Assembly: GCA_907165065.1 (NCBI GenBank) | Contig: OU015540.1 | Coordinates: 3,332,001 to 3,396,000 of the forward strand | DNA: 64,000 bases | From: Caprimulgus europaeus | Lineage: Eukaryota > Chordata > Aves > Caprimulgiformes > Caprimulgidae | Reading direction: 5' to 3' | Translations under genes and position numbers: made by a program | In this document: piece by piece, positions 59,851 through 64,000 of the stretch | How the letters are laid out: each line of letters opens with the position of its first letter | Numbering within the stretch: position 1 is the stretch's first letter | The notes under the pieces: generated by a model | What the model was told of the DNA's origin: nothing | The model's database searches: none | What the model saw: the letters and a program-made list of their open reading frames with translations, nothing else

Positions 59851-61338
59851 GGGAACCGACCATCTGCTTCAATCCTTTTTAATTTCATCCTGGGGCATTC
59901 GTAGGAAAATCTTGAGCCTGTTTCAGCATCAGATGAAACCACCCGAGTGCACATGGGCCCTTCAGACCCTCTCAGAGGGTGACAAACACTGAGCATCTCA
60001 GGAGAGGGATGTTTGGGAGGGTGTTGGTGGTTATGGGCTGTGCCCAGGGCGTAGAGCTGGAAAACACGAGGTGGCTGTTTTCCATGTCAATAAACACACG
60101 TGGCGTGGCCAGGGCGCTGGTGGTTCCCTAAAGGCATGTTGTTCTACTGGAGCCTTTGGGATTTGCCAGCCAGGGATGGAGGGTTTGATGGGCTCTGCTT
60201 GACCTGTGGCAGTTTTGATGACCTCTCAGGACACCCAGTTCATTAGCAAAAATTAAAGCAAGTGCCAGGATAGATTGGGGCGAGTCGGTTAAAGCTGTAC
60301 CCAGGGCTCAGCACCACGGGGTGGCTGTCCCAGGCCTGGGGACACATGTGGCTGACACTGCAGGCACCAGACACAGTAGCTGAGGATGCCTAGCACTGGG
60401 ATAAGCTAAAACTCCTTAATTTAAGGTATTCAGTGCTTTTTGTTTCTTTAAATATACCTGCTTTGTATTGCACAGAAACATCCCTGCAACACACACTGCA
60501 GCAGGGTTTTGCTAAGGATGGGGGTCAGGGCTGGGAGCTTGGCTAAGGGGCTGGAAACAAGTTTAAAGCCATCACAAGTCAGACACAGGAGCTGCATCCC
60601 AAAAAATCCCGGGGGAAATGCAGATATTGCAAGATGCTGAGCCAAGAGGGCAAGCGGCTGCGGGCGGCAGCTGGCAAGGATGGGTTGGAAGCAAAGCTGG
60701 AGGCAGGAAAAAAGGTAGATGAAAACATGGGAGATAGGAAAGGCCAACCCTCCTGCAAGAAGATCTCCTTTCACCTCAGCAGCAGAACATGTTTGTCCAC
60801 CTTTAAGCTAATATTGAAACCTGCAGCCCTTTCCCAAACATTGCATTTAAATTTCCCACTGCTTATGAACTCATCAGTCCTGCAGATGGAAAACTCCGCT
60901 CAGCTACAGCACTGGCTAGTTTTCTCAGGCTGATTTATTAGCATCAGTGTCTTTTTTAATTAGGTATAGATTTAAAAGTCTGTAATAATGGATTTTTTTT
61001 CTCCTCTCTGGGCAAATGGGTCCTAACACAGAGCATGGAGGAAAGAGTCAAATAGGACTTAAAATTTTATATCTTCTCCAGACAAAAGAGCTCCCAAATC
61101 ACTTTGTCCCTGACTGAGCACACCATGTATCTCACTTAAAACCCTCGCTGAGCTGAGCTGGACTGGCAGCTACATTGTGATCATGCAGATGCTTAAGTGC
61201 TTGGCAAAATCAGGGCCTTCTGCCCACTCACCATCTCCAGGACCTTTTCAAATTATCCCCTAGTCTGGCCACATTTTAGGTCCAGGATGGTGCAAATGGT
61301 CCAGAAAAGGCTGATTTCAGCAAGATCCTGCATGCTCA

Positions 61339-61375
61339 GGCTCAAGCTCAGGCTCAAGCTCAATTTCAAGCTCAC
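61339..61375. repeat. Short GCTCAA/GCTCAG hexamer repeat
   Basis: About six imperfect hexamers (GGCTCAAGCTCAGGCTCAAG followed by CTCAATTTCAAGCTC) form a small tandem array. Confidence 0.85.
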
Positions 61376-64000
61376 CCTGCACATCTTGGGCTCTCACTCA
61401 GTTCTGCCTTGTGGATGGCTTCCCCGGGCAGCTCCCACATCCCATCTCCTCACCAGGTTGCCTTGTTAAGTGTCTGATGTTAATTTCTCTCAATCAAGAG
61501 CTGGGCCCAAGCAATTACATCATAACGAGCTATTCATCCAGAGGGAGAGCGCGGATCTAGGTTAATTGGTCTGACAACTGAACGCAGTCCTTTCTGGTTT
61601 TGCCCAGTTTTCCTTCTTTTTCTCTCCTTCTACACAATATCTGCAAAGCTCTCAGCCTCGTTAATTAAGAAGGTGACTTCACCCCGAGGGCTGTGTTGTT
61701 CTCCTCTTCCTCCTTTAAAAACAAGAATAGAAAAAGCAGCAAGAATTAGCTAGCTTGGGATGAAGCAACCACCGCCGAGCAGGACGGAGCCGGTTGGGTC
61801 TGACGGGGGTCAGACTGCCTCAAGCTGCTGTTGTTCTCCTGGGGTTTGGGGAAACAATGCTGCATGGTGAAAGCAGGTGCTGTACCAGAAATGCTCCTCC
61901 TGGCACGTTTGACGTGTTCCATAGACACATCACAAAGCTGGGTGGCGCAGAAAACAGCAAAGCCCCTAGGGCTGGCTGGGCGCTGGGTCATCGCCAGGGC
62001 TGCAAAGCTGCAAATTTGGGTGAGGGGAGATGCAAAAAGGTTTTTGGCTGCTTGGAAACACGCAACCCTAAAGGTTCAGCCACTTCTGAAACCCTTTTAA
62101 CCAATGGGAACTGCTGGAAAAGCCCCATGCAAGGGAGTCTGGTGAGAGGGGGATGCTGGAGTCTGGCTTCGTGCCCCGAAGCTACATCAAGCGGAGCAGA
62201 AATGAAGCTTTGCCCTTTTTCTTGGACTCTTTGTGGTCTCTATTTATGAACACCCAAAAGCAGGGACCCCATCGCAGAGCTGGGCTCTGACCTGTGCCGA
62301 GCAGGGTGGGACACTCGCCTCCTTATTTTCCTATCACCTGTAAGTGCAGGCCCTCCCAACCCCACTATACCTGAAGGAATAGAACATATTTTGTGTCTCC
62401 ATTTTCATCAGCTGAAAAGTCACAGGTAACCCAGAGATCAGTTTTGGACCAGAAGGTGCTGGACTGGTGAGGTTTACAGTCAGACATGTTTTCTTGCAGG
62501 CTGGTATGTTTTCCAGAAAATAAACTGGCATCTGCAGAGAGGAGCCCCATCACAAGTCCCAGCACACCAGCACCTGTGTCCTGAGCTGCAGCGAGAGGCA
62601 CCCACACCAGTGCCCATCCCCAGGAGCCAGCCCAGGACCACTCTCCCCATGATCAAAAAGGACATGTACAAGATGTGTGAGCATGAATTACAGCTGTGAG
62701 ACTGTGCTGCTGGGCTGGATGAGTTATAAAATAGGCATCCAAGGCATGAGTTTGCTTTCCAGAGGCTGTGGGAAGCTGGGAGGGATCTGGGACCAAGACC
62801 AAAGGTGATACCTGCAAAAGGAGGGGGTGGTAACACCTGAAAAGCTTCGGGGACCTGCGATGCTTCCTCAGGGCTGATGGAATCATGAGCTGGCGTGGCT
62901 GTTACTGGGAGGGGAAGCGAGCTGGGCCAGCCAGCAGGACGGGGCATGGCTTGTCCCCAGCCCCCCCTGGGTTGGGGTGATGAGCCAGGTGGTTCCCAGC
63001 CGGTGCCCAGCCAAAAGCAGGCAGGCACGGTGCCATGAAGGGTAAGGTGGGTGCCAGCGATCCCGGCCGTGCCGGGGTGGAGAGCTGGCTGAGGGCAGGC
63101 ACTGCCTGCTGCCTGCTGTGGTGATACAGTGCTGATGGCACTGAGCATGGCTTGGGTGGCACCAGCACGGTGTGCCAGAGGCTTTGCAGGACCCACCGCA
63201 GCAGGTCCCAGCCTTTCCCATCCCTTCCCCTGGGAAGGACTCGCTCCGTGCAGCACCAGCTGCCCCCGGTCCTGTCTCACCTCCCCATTGCTAAACAGAG
63301 GCCAAGTCCCGGCATCCACAGCTGCATCTCCCAACACCTTTGGGAATTTCCCTGAATCCTTGGCATTTTGGAGCTGTCCTGGGATCCGTTGGATGACTCA
63401 CCATCATCATCACCATCGCCCGTGGCTGTGTTGGAGGCAGCGCAGGCACTGCCCAGCTGGGGCTCCCACTGACCTGGCATGATGGAACACACCATGGGCA
63501 GGTCACAGGGGACCTGTGGGCCTTGGGGACAGCCAGCTATGTTTCCATAGACCCTCAAGTGCTCTCACCTGATATCTCACTAACAGCTTTTCAGTTGCTG
63601 TTGTTGATCTCCTTCTCCTGGATCTCTAGAGACTGGACACAGCTCCAGTCCCAGCTACCTGGGAACGCTGAACACAGACTCTGGGACACGGGGGATTGGA
63701 CCCAGACCCAGCCAAGGCAAGCTTACCCCAAAGTCTGGCAAGTTACAGTATAAAAGTGTATGTGTTCAGGGCAAGTCTGTTGTGGAAGAGGAGCAGCATC
63801 ATTTCCTCAAGGCACCTTCTCCATCCTGGGAGCACCACTGGCACCCACCAGCCGAGGAGAAGCAGGCAGGCAAGGGAGCTGGGATCAGGGACGGGCTCAG
63901 ACCCATCAAGGGTGGCCATGAGAGTGGGGTGTGTGAGCTCAGCTCCACGGGTGTCTGCTCACATGGTGACCTGAGACCAGTGTCCTCTCCTATGACAGGT

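Larger units (their letters stand above)
52866..64000. other. Intergenic region to the window end, no recognised gene
   Basis: It contains a possible ancient L3-type relic (59720-59850) and a short GCTCAA tandem at about 61339-61375. I find no coding exon that matches a protein I know, on either strand. Regulatory sequence cannot be excluded. Confidence 0.5.

Noticed and set aside
62480-63337. 285-codon open frame on the - strand near the window end
   Set aside because: The composition is background-like (Pro, Gly, Ser, Cys, Trp rich), with no recognisable domain and open frames on the other strand at the same place.
1-64000. tRNA, rRNA, microRNA or CRISPR features
   Set aside because: I looked for tRNA B-box words (GGTTCGAATCC-like), known small-RNA neighbours and regularly spaced direct repeats with unique spacers. 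Only the tandem arrays listed were found.

Overview
This window is nuclear DNA from a bird. The 3' ends of avian-type CR1 LINEs recur on both strands, coding exons are short and widely spaced with GT/AG introns, and three vertebrate genes sit in an order known from human 17p11.2 (the Smith-Magenis region). There is no bacterial gene layout, CRISPR array, IS element or operon. The exact species cannot be read from the sequence.

Layout: (1) 1-25.2 kb carries the 3' part of PEMT on the + strand. Five coding exons lie at 4586-4701, 12737-12882, 17687-17798, 22385-22459 and 23229-23283. The first coding exon(s), about 31 residues by comparison with human, lie to the left of the window. CR1 copies are scattered in the introns. 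(2) 25.2-33 kb is intergenic, with one CR1. (3) 33-36.3 kb is a GC-rich promoter domain with several minisatellites, followed by the compact two-exon gene RASD1 (+). (4) About 37.2-42.9 kb is MED9 (-), two coding exons, convergent with RASD1, with a CpG-rich promoter and a roughly 70-bp tandem array in its intron. (5) 43-64 kb has no gene I can recognise. It contains simple repeats, including (ATCCC)23 and (TG)20, a CR1 fragment and an ancient repeat relic.

The genes do not form a pathway. PEMT makes phosphatidylcholine by three-step methylation of phosphatidylethanolamine at the ER, RASD1 is a glucocorticoid-inducible Ras-like GTPase, and MED9 is a subunit of the Mediator middle module. Their order and orientation (PEMT and RASD1 in the same direction, MED9 convergent) are those of the human locus as I recall it.

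I found no new multi-gene system. The observations most worth checking are: (a) PEMT differs from human at one residue in each of its two reported AdoMet-binding motifs; (b) the single RASD1 coding intron is 282 nt, in frame and stop-free; (c) dense G-rich minisatellites flank the RASD1 and MED9 promoters; (d) NT5M, which neighbours MED9 in human, is not recognisable in the 21 kb beyond it.
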